DNA of 64,000 nt from DATJGR01 sp963780795 (GTDB lineage: Bacteria; Pseudomonadota; Gammaproteobacteria; Pseudomonadales; Azotimanducaceae): NCBI GenBank assembly GCA_963780795.1, contig CAWADH010000008.1, positions 496,001 through 560,000 of the forward strand, given 5' to 3'. The notes under the pieces are model-generated. The model did no database searches and had not been told where the DNA came from. It was given only the letters and a program-made list of their open reading frames with translations. The translations under genes and the position numbers were made by a program. This document shows, piece after piece, positions 25,631-33,736 of the stretch (position 1 is the stretch's first letter; each line of letters opens with the position of its first letter).

Positions 25631-26682
25631 AACGTGTATTTCTCCCGGTTCCGCCGAAGAACGTCGAGCACGACCCGCTCATGCAGGCGAACTACGCGCC
25701 GTTTGCTGTCGCGGGGCGAGTCGCGCAGCACCAGGTCGAGCTGTTCGACGCGGCGCATGATCGTGGCGATTGCGTGGTCGACCAGGTACGGATGCAGCCG
25801 CGCGCGCCGCACCAGCAGGCGCCGCAACTGCGGTTCGATCTCACGGATGAACCGATTCGCCTGCACCGCCCGCGGTCGCGCCGGCCGCGTGGCGAAGTCG
25901 CGCAACAGCCACGCGTCGTAGCGACGCTCGATGCGGTCGTAACGCGCGCGTTTGCGGCGGTAATGCTGGCCGAGCGTCTTGTCGCTCTCCGATAACGGTT
26001 CGATCGAGCCGCGATCGCGCACGAGCGGCGTGGCGCCGGCGAGTTCGTGCATCAGCGTGTTGACGAATTCGAGTTTCTCGATCGCGCCGGGCCATTCGGC
26101 ATAGTCGCGGCGCCAGCGCGCTTTCGGCTGCAGCCACACTGCAAACGTTTCGGCGAAATCCTCGGTCGGATGACTCTGCGCGTACCAGTGACCGAGATGC
26201 AGCACATGGCGCCGGCTGCTCGGCTGCGGCATGTAGGTGCCGGGATAGCGGGCGGATGCCGGACCGAAGATGCGCCGCCAGTCGGCGCGCTTGCGTAGAC
26301 CATACGCCGTGTCGAGCGCATGACCGGCTTCGTGCCGCAGCAGCCGCAACCGCCACAGGCTGCTGCCGCCATCGACGTCGCCCATCATGCGGCGCTCGAG
26401 CTGGCGCAGCCGCGGATGCGCGACGAAGAACGGAATCGCGATGCCGGGTACGCCGTCCGGGGAGAACCACTCTTCCGACAGCCACACGTGCGGCTGGAAG
26501 TCGATGCCGCGGCGGCCGAGTTCGTCGTAGAGCGCGAGCACGTCGGGCTGCACCAGACTGCCGTCCACCCGCAACCGCAGATCGCACAACCGCAGCTTCA
26601 GCAGCGCGTCGTCGTCGTAGTCCGCCCATCGGTATGGGCGGGATTCCACTCGACGTTTAGCACTGCGACGCGGCGTGACCAT
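25627..26682 (-). CDS. Putative zinc-binding metallopeptidase (HEAGH type)
   Basis: 351 residues from ATG 26682; ATG at 26703 is also possible and neither has a clear ribosome-binding site. The zincin motif H117-E-A-G-H121 is complete, and the 'SHPTEDFAETFAVW' segment near residue 165 probably gives the third ligand. The 'SEEWFSPDGVPGIAIPFF' segment matches the uncharacterised Peptidase_Mx family. No signal peptide is seen. Translation is coupled to the ATP-grasp gene. One gene may make an amide or peptide bond and the other cleave one; the product is unknown. Confidence 0.8.
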   Translation of the reverse strand: MVTPRRSAKRRVESRPYRWADYDDDALLKLRLCDLRLRVDGSLVQPDVLALYDELGRRGIDFQPHVWLSEEWFSPDGVPGIAIPFFVAHPRLRQLERRMMGDVDGGSSLWRLRLLRHEAGHALDTAYGLRKRADWRRIFGPASARYPGTYMPQPSSRRHVLHLGHWYAQSHPTEDFAETFAVWLQPKARWRRDYAEWPGAIEKLEFVNTLMHELAGATPLVRDRGSIEPLSESDKTLGQHYRRKRARYDRIERRYDAWLLRDFATRPARPRAVQANRFIREIEPQLRRLLVRRARLHPYLVDHAIATIMRRVEQLDLVLRDSPRDSKRRVVRLHERVVLDVLRRNREKYTL

Positions 26683-26773
26683 TGGGTTGCGATGGTAGCG
26701 CATCGCGGTTGCGGGCAGGTGCCATCTGACGCGACCATGGTGGCGCGTCTCTCCACTTCGTTCGGGGCACTCT

Positions 26774-27397
26774 ATGACCGCTTTTCGGATCTCGATCGCG
26801 GCGTTCGCCGTCTTCTGGTGCGCAATGGCGATTGCGCCGGTAAGCCGCAGCGACTGGATGCTCGAGAACGTGATGACGCTGGTCGGCGCCGGTCTGCTGG
26901 CGACGTTCTGGCGCAGAGGTACGTTGTCGCAGACTTCCGTGATCCTCGCCCTGATCTTCCTTGCGCTGCACACGGTCGGCGCGCACTACACCTATTCAAA
27001 GGTGCCGTACGACGCGTGGGCACAGAACCTGTTTGGACAATCGATCAGCGACCTCACCGGCGCGCAGCGCAATGAGTATGATCGGCTGGTGCATTTCTCG
27101 TTCGGCCTGCTGCTCGCGATTCCGTGCCACGATTGGCTGGTGCGCAGCGGCCAGGCGTCGAACCGCGCGGCGTGGTGGGTGACGCTGCTGCTCGCGATGT
27201 CGGCTTCGCACATCTACGAACTCATCGAGTGGGGCGCGGCCGAAACGTTTGGCGGCGAACTGGGCACCGCGTACGTCGGCACGCAGGGCGACGAGTGGGA
27301 TGCGCAGAAAGACATGGCGCTGGCCACCGTCGGCACGGTGGTCGGTGTCGTGCTCGGGCTGTTTCGCCGGCCGCCGCCGGCGCTGGCCACGCGCTAG
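26774..27397 (+). CDS. YjdF-like (DUF2238) inner membrane protein
   Basis: 207 residues with about five membrane segments. Family marks are 'LHTVGAHYTYSKVPYD' (near residue 74), 'EYDRLVHFSFGLL' (near 101) and 'GTQGDEWDAQKDM' (near 174), which strongly match the DUF2238/YjdF family. The function of the family is not established. It is divergent from the metallopeptidase gene with 91 bases between them. The start ATG at 26774 is preceded by weak sequence (GGGGCACTCT). It is followed 18 bases on by an acyl-CoA dehydrogenase gene. Confidence 0.85.
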   Translation: MTAFRISIAAFAVFWCAMAIAPVSRSDWMLENVMTLVGAGLLATFWRRGTLSQTSVILALIFLALHTVGAHYTYSKVPYDAWAQNLFGQSISDLTGAQRNEYDRLVHFSFGLLLAIPCHDWLVRSGQASNRAAWWVTLLLAMSASHIYELIEWGAAETFGGELGTAYVGTQGDEWDAQKDMALATVGTVVGVVLGLFRRPPPALATR

Positions 27398-27415
27398 AAC
27401 GACCAGGGAGGCTGT

Positions 27416-28546
27416 ATGGAATTCGCGTTCACCGACGAACAGGACCAGTTTCGCGAGGTAGTTCGCCGTTTCCTGAGCGACAAGTCCCCGACGACCGAGG
27501 TACGCCGCCTCATGGACACCGCCGACGGATACGACGCGACCGTGTGGCGGCAGCTCGCGGACGACCTCGCGCTCACCGGCATCCACATTCCGGAGACCTA
27601 CGGCGGAGCCGGATTCGGGCCCGTAGAGCTGTGCATCGCGATGGAAGAACAGGGCCGCGCGTTGCTGTGCGCGCCGTATTTCTCGTCATGCGTGCTCGCG
27701 GCTGGCGCGATCATGCACGCGGCCGAAGACGATCAGAAAGCCAATCTATTACCCGCCATCGCCGGGGGGCAGACGCGCGCCGCATTTGCCGTGACCGAAG
27801 CGAACGGACATTGGGATGCTACCGGTATTCAAGCGATCGCGACGCGCACCGGCAGCGGCTGGATGATCGACGGTGAAAAGACCTACGTGATCGACGGTTG
27901 CAGCGCGCAGCAGCTGATCGTGGTGGCGCGCGCCGCGGGTAGCGCCGGCAACGCCGGCTTATCGTTCTTCGTGGTCGATCCAACCGCCGCCGGAGTCACG
28001 CGCACGGCCCTCGCGACGATGGACGCAACGCGCAAACAGGCGAAGATCAGCTTCGCGCGCGCTCCCGCAGAACTGTTGGGGCAGGCGGGCGCCGGCGCCG
28101 AGCCGTTGTCGCGCACCCTGGATCACGCCGCAATCGCGCTCGCAAACGAAATGGTCGGCGGCGCGCAGGCGCTGCTCGATTCGGCGGTCGCGTACGCGAA
28201 CATCCGCGTGCAGTTCGGCCGCGCCATCGGTTCGTTCCAGGCGATCAAACACAAGTGCGCCGACATGCTGCTCGACGTCGAACTGGCGAAATCCGCCGCT
28301 TACTACGCAGCACAGGCGGCGGCAGAAGGCGACCCGCACACGCCCGGTCTGGCATCGATGGCGAAAGCGGCCGCAGCGGATGTGTACATGCGCACCGCCG
28401 CGAACACGATTCAGATCCACGGCGGCATCGGCTTCACGTGGGATAACGATACGCACCTGTGGTTCAAACGCGCGAAGAGTTCGGAAGTGCTGTTGGGCGA
28501 TCCGAACCACCATCGCGAACTGATGCTGCAGCGGCTGGAGGGATGA
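27416..28546 (+). CDS. Acyl-CoA dehydrogenase, subunit 1 of a probable heteromeric pair
   Basis: 376 residues. N-terminal helices ('MEFAFTDEQDQFREVVRRFL'), the 'GGAGFGPVELCIAMEEQGRA' region, the FAD-contacting 'AFAVTEANGHW' strand and the C-terminal 'IQIHGGIGFTWDNDTHLWFKR' segment (quoted in part: H-G-G-I-G-F-T) are all in order. The start ATG at 27416 follows GGGAGGCTGT. Two different acyl-CoA dehydrogenases encoded back to back often form alpha2-beta2 enzymes, as in sterol side-chain degradation (FadE28/29 type). That is known for the family and inferred here. Confidence 0.88.
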   Translation: MEFAFTDEQDQFREVVRRFLSDKSPTTEVRRLMDTADGYDATVWRQLADDLALTGIHIPETYGGAGFGPVELCIAMEEQGRALLCAPYFSSCVLAAGAIMHAAEDDQKANLLPAIAGGQTRAAFAVTEANGHWDATGIQAIATRTGSGWMIDGEKTYVIDGCSAQQLIVVARAAGSAGNAGLSFFVVDPTAAGVTRTALATMDATRKQAKISFARAPAELLGQAGAGAEPLSRTLDHAAIALANEMVGGAQALLDSAVAYANIRVQFGRAIGSFQAIKHKCADMLLDVELAKSAAYYAAQAAAEGDPHTPGLASMAKAAAADVYMRTAANTIQIHGGIGFTWDNDTHLWFKRAKSSEVLLGDPNHHRELMLQRLEG

Positions 28547-28548
28547 CG

Positions 28549-29793
28549 ATGAGCGAACCGAACGAAAACGACGTGGTCGCCGAAGTTCGCGCCTGGTTGA
28601 AGGCGAACTGGAACCCGCAACTCAGCCTCATCGAGTGGCGCAGCAAGCTGGCAGATTCCGGTTGGGGGATGCCGCATTGGCCGAAGCAATGGCACGGGCG
28701 CGGTCTTCCGGTGCGGATGCTGTCGCCGATCAACGACGAGTTCGTTGCCGTAGGCGCCGTTGGGGCAGCCGCCACCGGCCCGCGCATCCTCGCCTCAGTA
28801 ACCTTGTTGGAGCACGCCAGCGACGCGGTCAAGCAGCGCTTCCTCCGTCGCATCGTCACCGGTGAAGACGGCTGGTGTCAGCTGTTCAGCGAGCCGGGCA
28901 GCGGCTCGGATCTGGCCGGCGCCACCACGCGCGCCGACTTCGACGGCAAGGAATGGATCGTCAACGGCCAGAAGGTGTGGAACACCAGCGCGCACCACGC
29001 CGACTACGGTCTGCTCGTAGCGCGTACCGACTGGGACGCGCCGAAACACCAGGGGCTGACGTACTTCGTGCTCGACATGCGCCAGCCCGGTGTACAGGTG
29101 TTGCCGCTGAAGCAGATGAACGGCCACGCGTCGTTCAATCAGGTGTTCTTCACCGACGCGAAGATCCCGGCCGACTGGATCGTGGGAACGAAGAACAATG
29201 GCTGGGCCGTAGCGATGACCACCCTCGCGCACGAGCGTCGTCCTGCAGTCGGCGTCGCCGGCGTGAGCGGCGAAGGTCGCACGGGCCGCGCGTATGCAGA
29301 GGCGCGCACCGAAGCCGAAATCGCCAACGAGCCGTACAAGTGGTATCCGCAGCGCGCTGGGCGCGTCGACCTCGTGGTGCCGCGCGCGAAGAAAACCGGC
29401 GCATGGACCGACCCCGTGATCCGTCAGGAGATCGCAAAGCTGCTGACGATGTCGCGCAGCACGAACTGGATGGCGCGCCGCGCGGCTGCAGCGCAACGCA
29501 TCGGCAAACCGCAGGGTCCGGAGGGTTCGCTCGGCAAACTGGCCGGCAGCAACATCGCGCGCCAGGCATCGCACGTGCACACGCTGATCACCGGCGCCGA
29601 ATCGATGCTGACCGGCCGCGACGCACCGCTCGACGGCATCATTGCGGAGATCCTCGTATCCGTTCCGGCAACGTCCATCGCCGGCGGCACCGACGAGATT
29701 CAGCGCAACATCATCGGCGAGCGCGTACTCGGGCTGCCGAAGGATCCGAGGTCGGACGCCGGACCGTTCAGAGACATTCCGCGAAACGTCTGA
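28549..29793 (+). CDS. Acyl-CoA dehydrogenase, subunit 2 of a probable heteromeric pair
   Basis: 414 residues from ATG 28549, which is six bases after GGAGGG; ATG 28543 would overlap the previous stop and is an alternative. Marks are 'GWGMPHWPKQWHGRG', 'LFSEPGSGSDLAGATTRAD' (FAD and substrate loop), 'VNGQKVWNTSAHHAD' and the C-terminal 'SIAGGTDEIQRNIIGERVLG'. This is the long-insert type that pairs with shorter partners such as the upstream gene. Together they likely perform alpha,beta-desaturation of a bulky acyl-CoA. Confidence 0.9.
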   Translation: MSEPNENDVVAEVRAWLKANWNPQLSLIEWRSKLADSGWGMPHWPKQWHGRGLPVRMLSPINDEFVAVGAVGAAATGPRILASVTLLEHASDAVKQRFLRRIVTGEDGWCQLFSEPGSGSDLAGATTRADFDGKEWIVNGQKVWNTSAHHADYGLLVARTDWDAPKHQGLTYFVLDMRQPGVQVLPLKQMNGHASFNQVFFTDAKIPADWIVGTKNNGWAVAMTTLAHERRPAVGVAGVSGEGRTGRAYAEARTEAEIANEPYKWYPQRAGRVDLVVPRAKKTGAWTDPVIRQEIAKLLTMSRSTNWMARRAAAAQRIGKPQGPEGSLGKLAGSNIARQASHVHTLITGAESMLTGRDAPLDGIIAEILVSVPATSIAGGTDEIQRNIIGERVLGLPKDPRSDAGPFRDIPRNV

Positions 29794-29828
29794 AAATGTT
29801 CGACTAGAGTCGTTCGAGCGTCGCGTCC

Positions 29829-31424
29829 CTAGTCCAGCAGCACGCCCGGATTCAAAATCGAATTCGGATCGAGCCGATCCTTGATCGCCCGCAGCGCCTC
29901 CGCGAACAACGGCGGCCGCTGCCGTTCCCACGCCGGCCGATGCAACCGTCCCACGGCGTGGTGGTGCGTCACGGTGCCGCCGCAGTCGACCACGGCGTTC
30001 GATGCGGCCTCTTTGATCTCGCGCCACTGCTGCGCTTCGCCGCCGAGCTTGGCAACGCCCGAGAACGAGTAGTACGGCGCCGGGCCGTCCGGATAGACGT
30101 GCGTGAAGCGGCAAGACAGCGACGTGCCGTCTCCCAACACTTCCTTCAAGGCGCGTCCCACGCGAGCTCGTACTTCTGCATCGAATGCGGGCCATCGGTC
30201 CCAGGTGATCGCGGTCTCGAACGTGTCGGACATCAGACCCATGCCGTTCGTGAGCCCCGCGTTGACGCCGATGAAGCTGTCGCGCCACGCGCCGACCGCG
30301 CCTTCGCGTCCGGTCGCCTCACCGGAACCGTCGGAGATGCGGATCGCCGAATCGTCGATCCTGCCGCCGGAATCGCGCGCGATCTGCACCGCCGCTTGAA
30401 TGAACGGACCTTGCGGCACTTCCGCCGATTCGAAGCTGATGATCAACAGCGTGTTCTTGCCGTCCATGCCCGCGGCGCGCTGTGCTTCCACCGGATCGAG
30501 CAGCCGTAAATTGGCGGGCCACAGTTTCGCCTGCACGACGTGCCGCGCCGCTTCGGAACCGGCCTGCCACGAATCGAACGTTACCCCAGCGGTCGCGCGG
30601 AACACCGGCCGCTTCTGAATGCGCATCCACGCCTCGGTGATGATGCCGAGCGTGCCTTCGGAGCCGAGCACGATGCGGTCGGGGCTTGGTCCCGCGCCAC
30701 TGCCGGGCAGCCGGCGCGATTCCCACCAGCCGGACGGCGTGAGCATGCGCGTCGACTCGACGAAATCGTCGATGTGCGTGTGGTTGGTGGCGTAGTGGCC
30801 GCCGGAGCGCGTTGCGATCCAGCCCCCCAGCGTCGACCACGGAAAACTCTGCGGGAAGTGGCGCAACGTGTAACCACGCGGCCGCAGCGCGTTCTCGAGA
30901 TCGGGCCCGTAGACGCCGGCTTGCATGCGCGCCGCGCGCGAGGTGTCGTCTATTTCGAGTACGCGGTCGAGTTTGTCCATGTCGATGGTCACGGCCGCGT
31001 CGCACGATTCGGGGACGTTCACGCCCCACACCACCGAGGTGCGTCCGCCCGATGGGATCACGGTGTAGCCGTTCTGGTCGCACCACGCGAGCGTGGCTTC
31101 GAGTTCCGCTTCGGTGCGCGGATGGGCCACTGCGTCGGGCGGCGAGGCGAAGTCGCCGCGCATCGCCTGCAGCAGCTCCAGCGAGTGGCCACCGTGCGTG
31201 TGCACGACACGTTCGTATTTGTCGGCAGACACCCACGCCTGCAGTGCGCCCGGAATCACGATGCGCGGCGCGCGCAACTCGATATCGGCGATCGCCGGAA
31301 TCGGCGGCGGCTCGACGGGTTTGCCCAGACGCTTCGACCAGCTCGCGGCGAATTTGCGGCGGTCGGCGTCGCTCGGTTCGTCGCGCTCGAATCCCCAGGT
31401 CCAGAAACTGCGTCGGCCCTGCAT
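29829..31424 (-). CDS. FAD-binding oxidase, alkyldihydroxyacetonephosphate synthase-like
   Basis: 531 residues. The vanillyl-alcohol-oxidase/PCMH FAD domain is at about 90-270 ('VIPSGGRTSVVWGVN', 'TLGGWIATRSGGHYATNH', 'GSEGTLGIITEAWMRI'). The C-terminal domain carries 'GGTVTHHHAVGRLHRP', the three-histidine motif of AGPS enzymes. AGPS replaces an acyl chain by an alkyl chain in ether-lipid synthesis; bacterial homologues may be glycolate- or lactate-oxidase-like instead. The N-terminus 'RRSFWTWGFERDEPSDADR' also fits the bacterial AGPS-like group. It converges on the acyl-CoA dehydrogenase pair. Confidence 0.82.
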   Translation of the reverse strand: MQGRRSFWTWGFERDEPSDADRRKFAASWSKRLGKPVEPPPIPAIADIELRAPRIVIPGALQAWVSADKYERVVHTHGGHSLELLQAMRGDFASPPDAVAHPRTEAELEATLAWCDQNGYTVIPSGGRTSVVWGVNVPESCDAAVTIDMDKLDRVLEIDDTSRAARMQAGVYGPDLENALRPRGYTLRHFPQSFPWSTLGGWIATRSGGHYATNHTHIDDFVESTRMLTPSGWWESRRLPGSGAGPSPDRIVLGSEGTLGIITEAWMRIQKRPVFRATAGVTFDSWQAGSEAARHVVQAKLWPANLRLLDPVEAQRAAGMDGKNTLLIISFESAEVPQGPFIQAAVQIARDSGGRIDDSAIRISDGSGEATGREGAVGAWRDSFIGVNAGLTNGMGLMSDTFETAITWDRWPAFDAEVRARVGRALKEVLGDGTSLSCRFTHVYPDGPAPYYSFSGVAKLGGEAQQWREIKEAASNAVVDCGGTVTHHHAVGRLHRPAWERQRPPLFAEALRAIKDRLDPNSILNPGVLLD

Positions 31425-31441
31425 CGCACTCCCCCCCTTTG

Positions 31442-31483
31442 AATAAGTGACCCGACGGTGCCTGGCACCGTCGGTGACTTATT
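31442..31483. repeat. Long palindrome (REP/MITE-like hairpin)
   Basis: A near-perfect inverted repeat of about 20 bases per arm around a single T at 31463. The core GACGGTGCC-T-GGCACCGTC is perfect, and the outer arms AATAAGT/ACTTATT also pair, with one extra C in the left arm. It lies between the MFS stop (31502) and the AGPS-like start (31424), so it could act as a transcription terminator for the ferredoxin-GST-MFS operon. The shape also resembles REP-type elements that occur many times in some proteobacterial genomes. Confidence 0.75.
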
Positions 31484-31501
31484 GTCATTCGTTGCGGCCG
31501 A

Positions 31502-32707
31502 TCATACCTGCGCCGGAAGCGGATGCGGCACCAGCGTCCACAAGTTGCTTTTCAGGCCGACCAGCAGCACCACCACGCCCATGCCGATCACCGGCACCAG
31601 CGCGGCGTTGGCGGGACCGAACGCGCCGATCACGTATCCCATCGCGAACGAACCGATCGGCATGCCGCCCATCATGCCGAGCGAGTACACCGACATGATG
31701 CGCGCGCGGTGCGACGTAGGCGCTGCTTCCTGCACGATGCTGCGCGCCATGCTCATTGCCACGCCGCCGCCGACGCCCCACAGGAAAATCAGCGCGTAGA
31801 ACAGGGCGAGCGGCACGCCGAAGAAGATCGGCACGAACAGCAGCGAACCACACCCCTGCGCGAGGATAACGGCCCTACCCGGCCGCGCGATGCCGCCGCG
31901 CGCCAGCAACAGCAGCGTTACCGCAACCGTTCCGACCATGTTCAGAACGTAGGCGAGGCCGATCTGCTGTGCGCCGCCGTGGTAGATGTCGCGGATCGTC
32001 AGCGGAATCAGCACGGTGAATGCACCGGCAAAGAACACGCCGATCGCGAACGTCAGCAGCATGATCGGCAGCAACCGCTCCGATCCGAATACCAGCCCCA
32101 GACCTTCGCGAATTTCCCGCAACACGTGCTTGCGATGCGCCGGCTGCACGAAACGCTCGACCCGAATGCGCGATACGGCTAACGCGCCGCACGCCATGAT
32201 CGTGGCCTGCACGAGAATCAACGGCACCGCGCCGAGACGATCGGCGAGGCTCGCGAGGCTGATGCCAAGAATCTGCACAGCGAACTGCATGCCCATCACG
32301 ATGGTGACGGTGCGCTGAATGCGGTCGCCCGCCACGCGCGACAGCAGCGCGTCGCGCGACGGCTGCGAAAATGCGCCGACGATGCCGCCGACCAGCGCGT
32401 AACAGATCAGCAGCCCATAGCTCAACAGATCGTTGCCGATCAGCAGCGCGAGCACGAGCGGTGGTAACGAGCCGAGAAGGTGCAGGGCGATCAGCGTGCG
32501 TCGCTGATCGAAACGGTCGCCGACGACGCCGCCGAACAGGATGAGAAACAGCGCCGGCAATGCACCGGCCATCTGCGCGATGCCGACGCGTTGCGCCGGC
32601 TCGTGCAGCATCACCGCGACCAGCCAGGGAAACAGCACCATCTGGATGCCGCCCGGAATCAGGAACGCGGCGGTGCTCGACAGATACCAGCGCAGCGGCG
32701 CGTTCAA
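31502..32707 (-). CDS. MFS transporter (enterobactin-exporter/MFS_3-like)
   Basis: 401 residues and 11-12 membrane helices. 'GGVVGDRFDQRRTL' after helix 2 is the MFS loop. 'FSQPSRDALLSRVAGDRIQRTVTI' in the helix 4-5 region (P-S-R-x-A-L-L) and the single long cytoplasmic loop 'REIREGLGLVFGSERLLPIM' are typical of the EntS-like group. The gene starts three bases after the GST stop, so it is the third gene of a ferredoxin-GST-MFS operon. Probably a small-molecule exporter; substrate unknown. Confidence 0.85.
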   Translation of the reverse strand: MNAPLRWYLSSTAAFLIPGGIQMVLFPWLVAVMLHEPAQRVGIAQMAGALPALFLILFGGVVGDRFDQRRTLIALHLLGSLPPLVLALLIGNDLLSYGLLICYALVGGIVGAFSQPSRDALLSRVAGDRIQRTVTIVMGMQFAVQILGISLASLADRLGAVPLILVQATIMACGALAVSRIRVERFVQPAHRKHVLREIREGLGLVFGSERLLPIMLLTFAIGVFFAGAFTVLIPLTIRDIYHGGAQQIGLAYVLNMVGTVAVTLLLLARGGIARPGRAVILAQGCGSLLFVPIFFGVPLALFYALIFLWGVGGGVAMSMARSIVQEAAPTSHRARIMSVYSLGMMGGMPIGSFAMGYVIGAFGPANAALVPVIGMGVVVLLVGLKSNLWTLVPHPLPAQV

Positions 32708-32710
32708 CTA

Positions 32711-33322
32711 CTACGATTTCGACAGCGAAGCGCGAAATGCGGGGCGTGCCTTCAACCGCGCGTAGTAGTCGACGACGCGCGGGTACGGATCGAGCGGAAT
32801 GAACTTGGCGGCGAGGTGCACGCTGTAACCGACGCCGGTATCCACCGCCGAGAATCCGCTCTTCAGCAGGTAGTCGCGATCGGCGAGATGCGCATCGACC
32901 ACGCCGAGCGCTTTGCCGAGACGGCGCGACTCGAGATTACGCACCGCCTCGGAGCGTTCGTTCGGCGCGATGAATACGTTCTGCTGCACGAGGCTCGCGC
33001 CGTGCACCGCGATCGTCTCGGCGTAATGCACCCACTGCAGCCACTCGGCGCGCTCCTGGTGACCGGGCGCGCGGTGCAGCGTGCCGTCGTCGTAGGTTTC
33101 GCACAGGTACTGACAGATCGCGCCGGACTCGAACAGCACCAGGTCGCCGTCGACGAGACACGGCACGCGGCCGAGCGGATGGATCGCGAGGTATTCCGGC
33201 GAACGCAGCTTCTTCATATCGAAGCCGAGTTCGACGAGTTCGAAATCGAGGCCGAGTTCGTGCAGCAGCCAGACGGAGCGCATCGAGCGCGCTTCGGCAC
33301 AGTGGTACAAGCGCCGCGTCAC
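32711..33322 (-). CDS. Glutathione S-transferase family protein
   Basis: 203 residues. The thioredoxin-like N-domain reads 'RRLYHCAEARSMRSVWLLHE', followed by 'HPLGRVPCLVDGDLVLFESGAI' with the cis-proline (V-P) and the E-S-G-A-I glutathione-contact motif. The C-terminal all-helical domain follows. The start GTG at 33322 overlaps the ferredoxin stop (GTGA). GSTs of this type detoxify electrophiles or break ether bonds; coupling to a ferredoxin and an exporter suggests a detoxification or xenobiotic unit, by inference. Confidence 0.88.
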   Translation of the reverse strand: MTRRLYHCAEARSMRSVWLLHELGLDFELVELGFDMKKLRSPEYLAIHPLGRVPCLVDGDLVLFESGAICQYLCETYDDGTLHRAPGHQERAEWLQWVHYAETIAVHGASLVQQNVFIAPNERSEAVRNLESRRLGKALGVVDAHLADRDYLLKSGFSAVDTGVGYSVHLAAKFIPLDPYPRVVDYYARLKARPAFRASLSKS

Positions 33323-33639
33323 TGCAGTTCCGGCAGACGCACGACGAGCCCATCGTGCGCGGCGGTGACGGTCAGTTGGCAGGCGAGACGGCTGTTCGCG
33401 CGGAACTCCGACTTCGCGAACTCGAGCATTTCGAGTTCTTCGCCTTTCGGCGGCGGAAAGCTCGCAACCCAGGCTTCGTCCACATAGCAGTGACACGTGG
33501 CGCACGCGCACGCACCGCCGCACTCGGCTTCGATGCCGGGGATTCCGTTCTTGAACGCGCCTTCCATGACGGTGTGACCGACGGCGACTTCGACTTCACG
33601 AGCATCGCCCTGATGTTCGACATAGGTCACGCGCGGCAT
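33319..33639 (-). CDS. 2Fe-2S ferredoxin, adrenodoxin type
   Basis: 106 residues. The cluster ligands fit the adrenodoxin/putidaredoxin pattern: 'ECGGACACATCHCYV' supplies C-x5-C-x2-C near residues 40-48, and 'LACQLTV' supplies the fourth cysteine near residue 86. Ferredoxins of this type pass electrons to cytochrome P450 or Rieske oxygenases; no such partner is in the neighbourhood. The start ATG at 33639 is 44 bases from a large hairpin. First gene of the ferredoxin-GST-MFS operon. Confidence 0.9.
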   Translation of the reverse strand: MPRVTYVEHQGDAREVEVAVGHTVMEGAFKNGIPGIEAECGGACACATCHCYVDEAWVASFPPPKGEELEMLEFAKSEFRANSRLACQLTVTAAHDGLVVRLPELQ

Positions 33640-33683
33640 GACGACTCCGCTCTCAGTAAAGCGGGCTACTCTAACGTCGCCTC

Positions 33684-33736
33684 GTGTCGTGTCCCAGACG
33701 TTTCTGTGAATTTCGAGAACGTCTGGGACACGACAC
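33684..33736. repeat. Perfect 19-bp inverted repeat with 15-nt loop
   Basis: Arms GTGTCGTGTCCCAGACGTT (33684-33702) and its exact reverse complement (33718-33736) are separated by 15 bases. The right arm ends on the last base of the TAG stop of the TPR-TonB gene. It could form a strong hairpin that ends the kinase/receiver/TonB transcript. No T-run follows, so a Rho-independent terminator is not certain. It may also be a dispersed repeat element. Confidence 0.8.
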
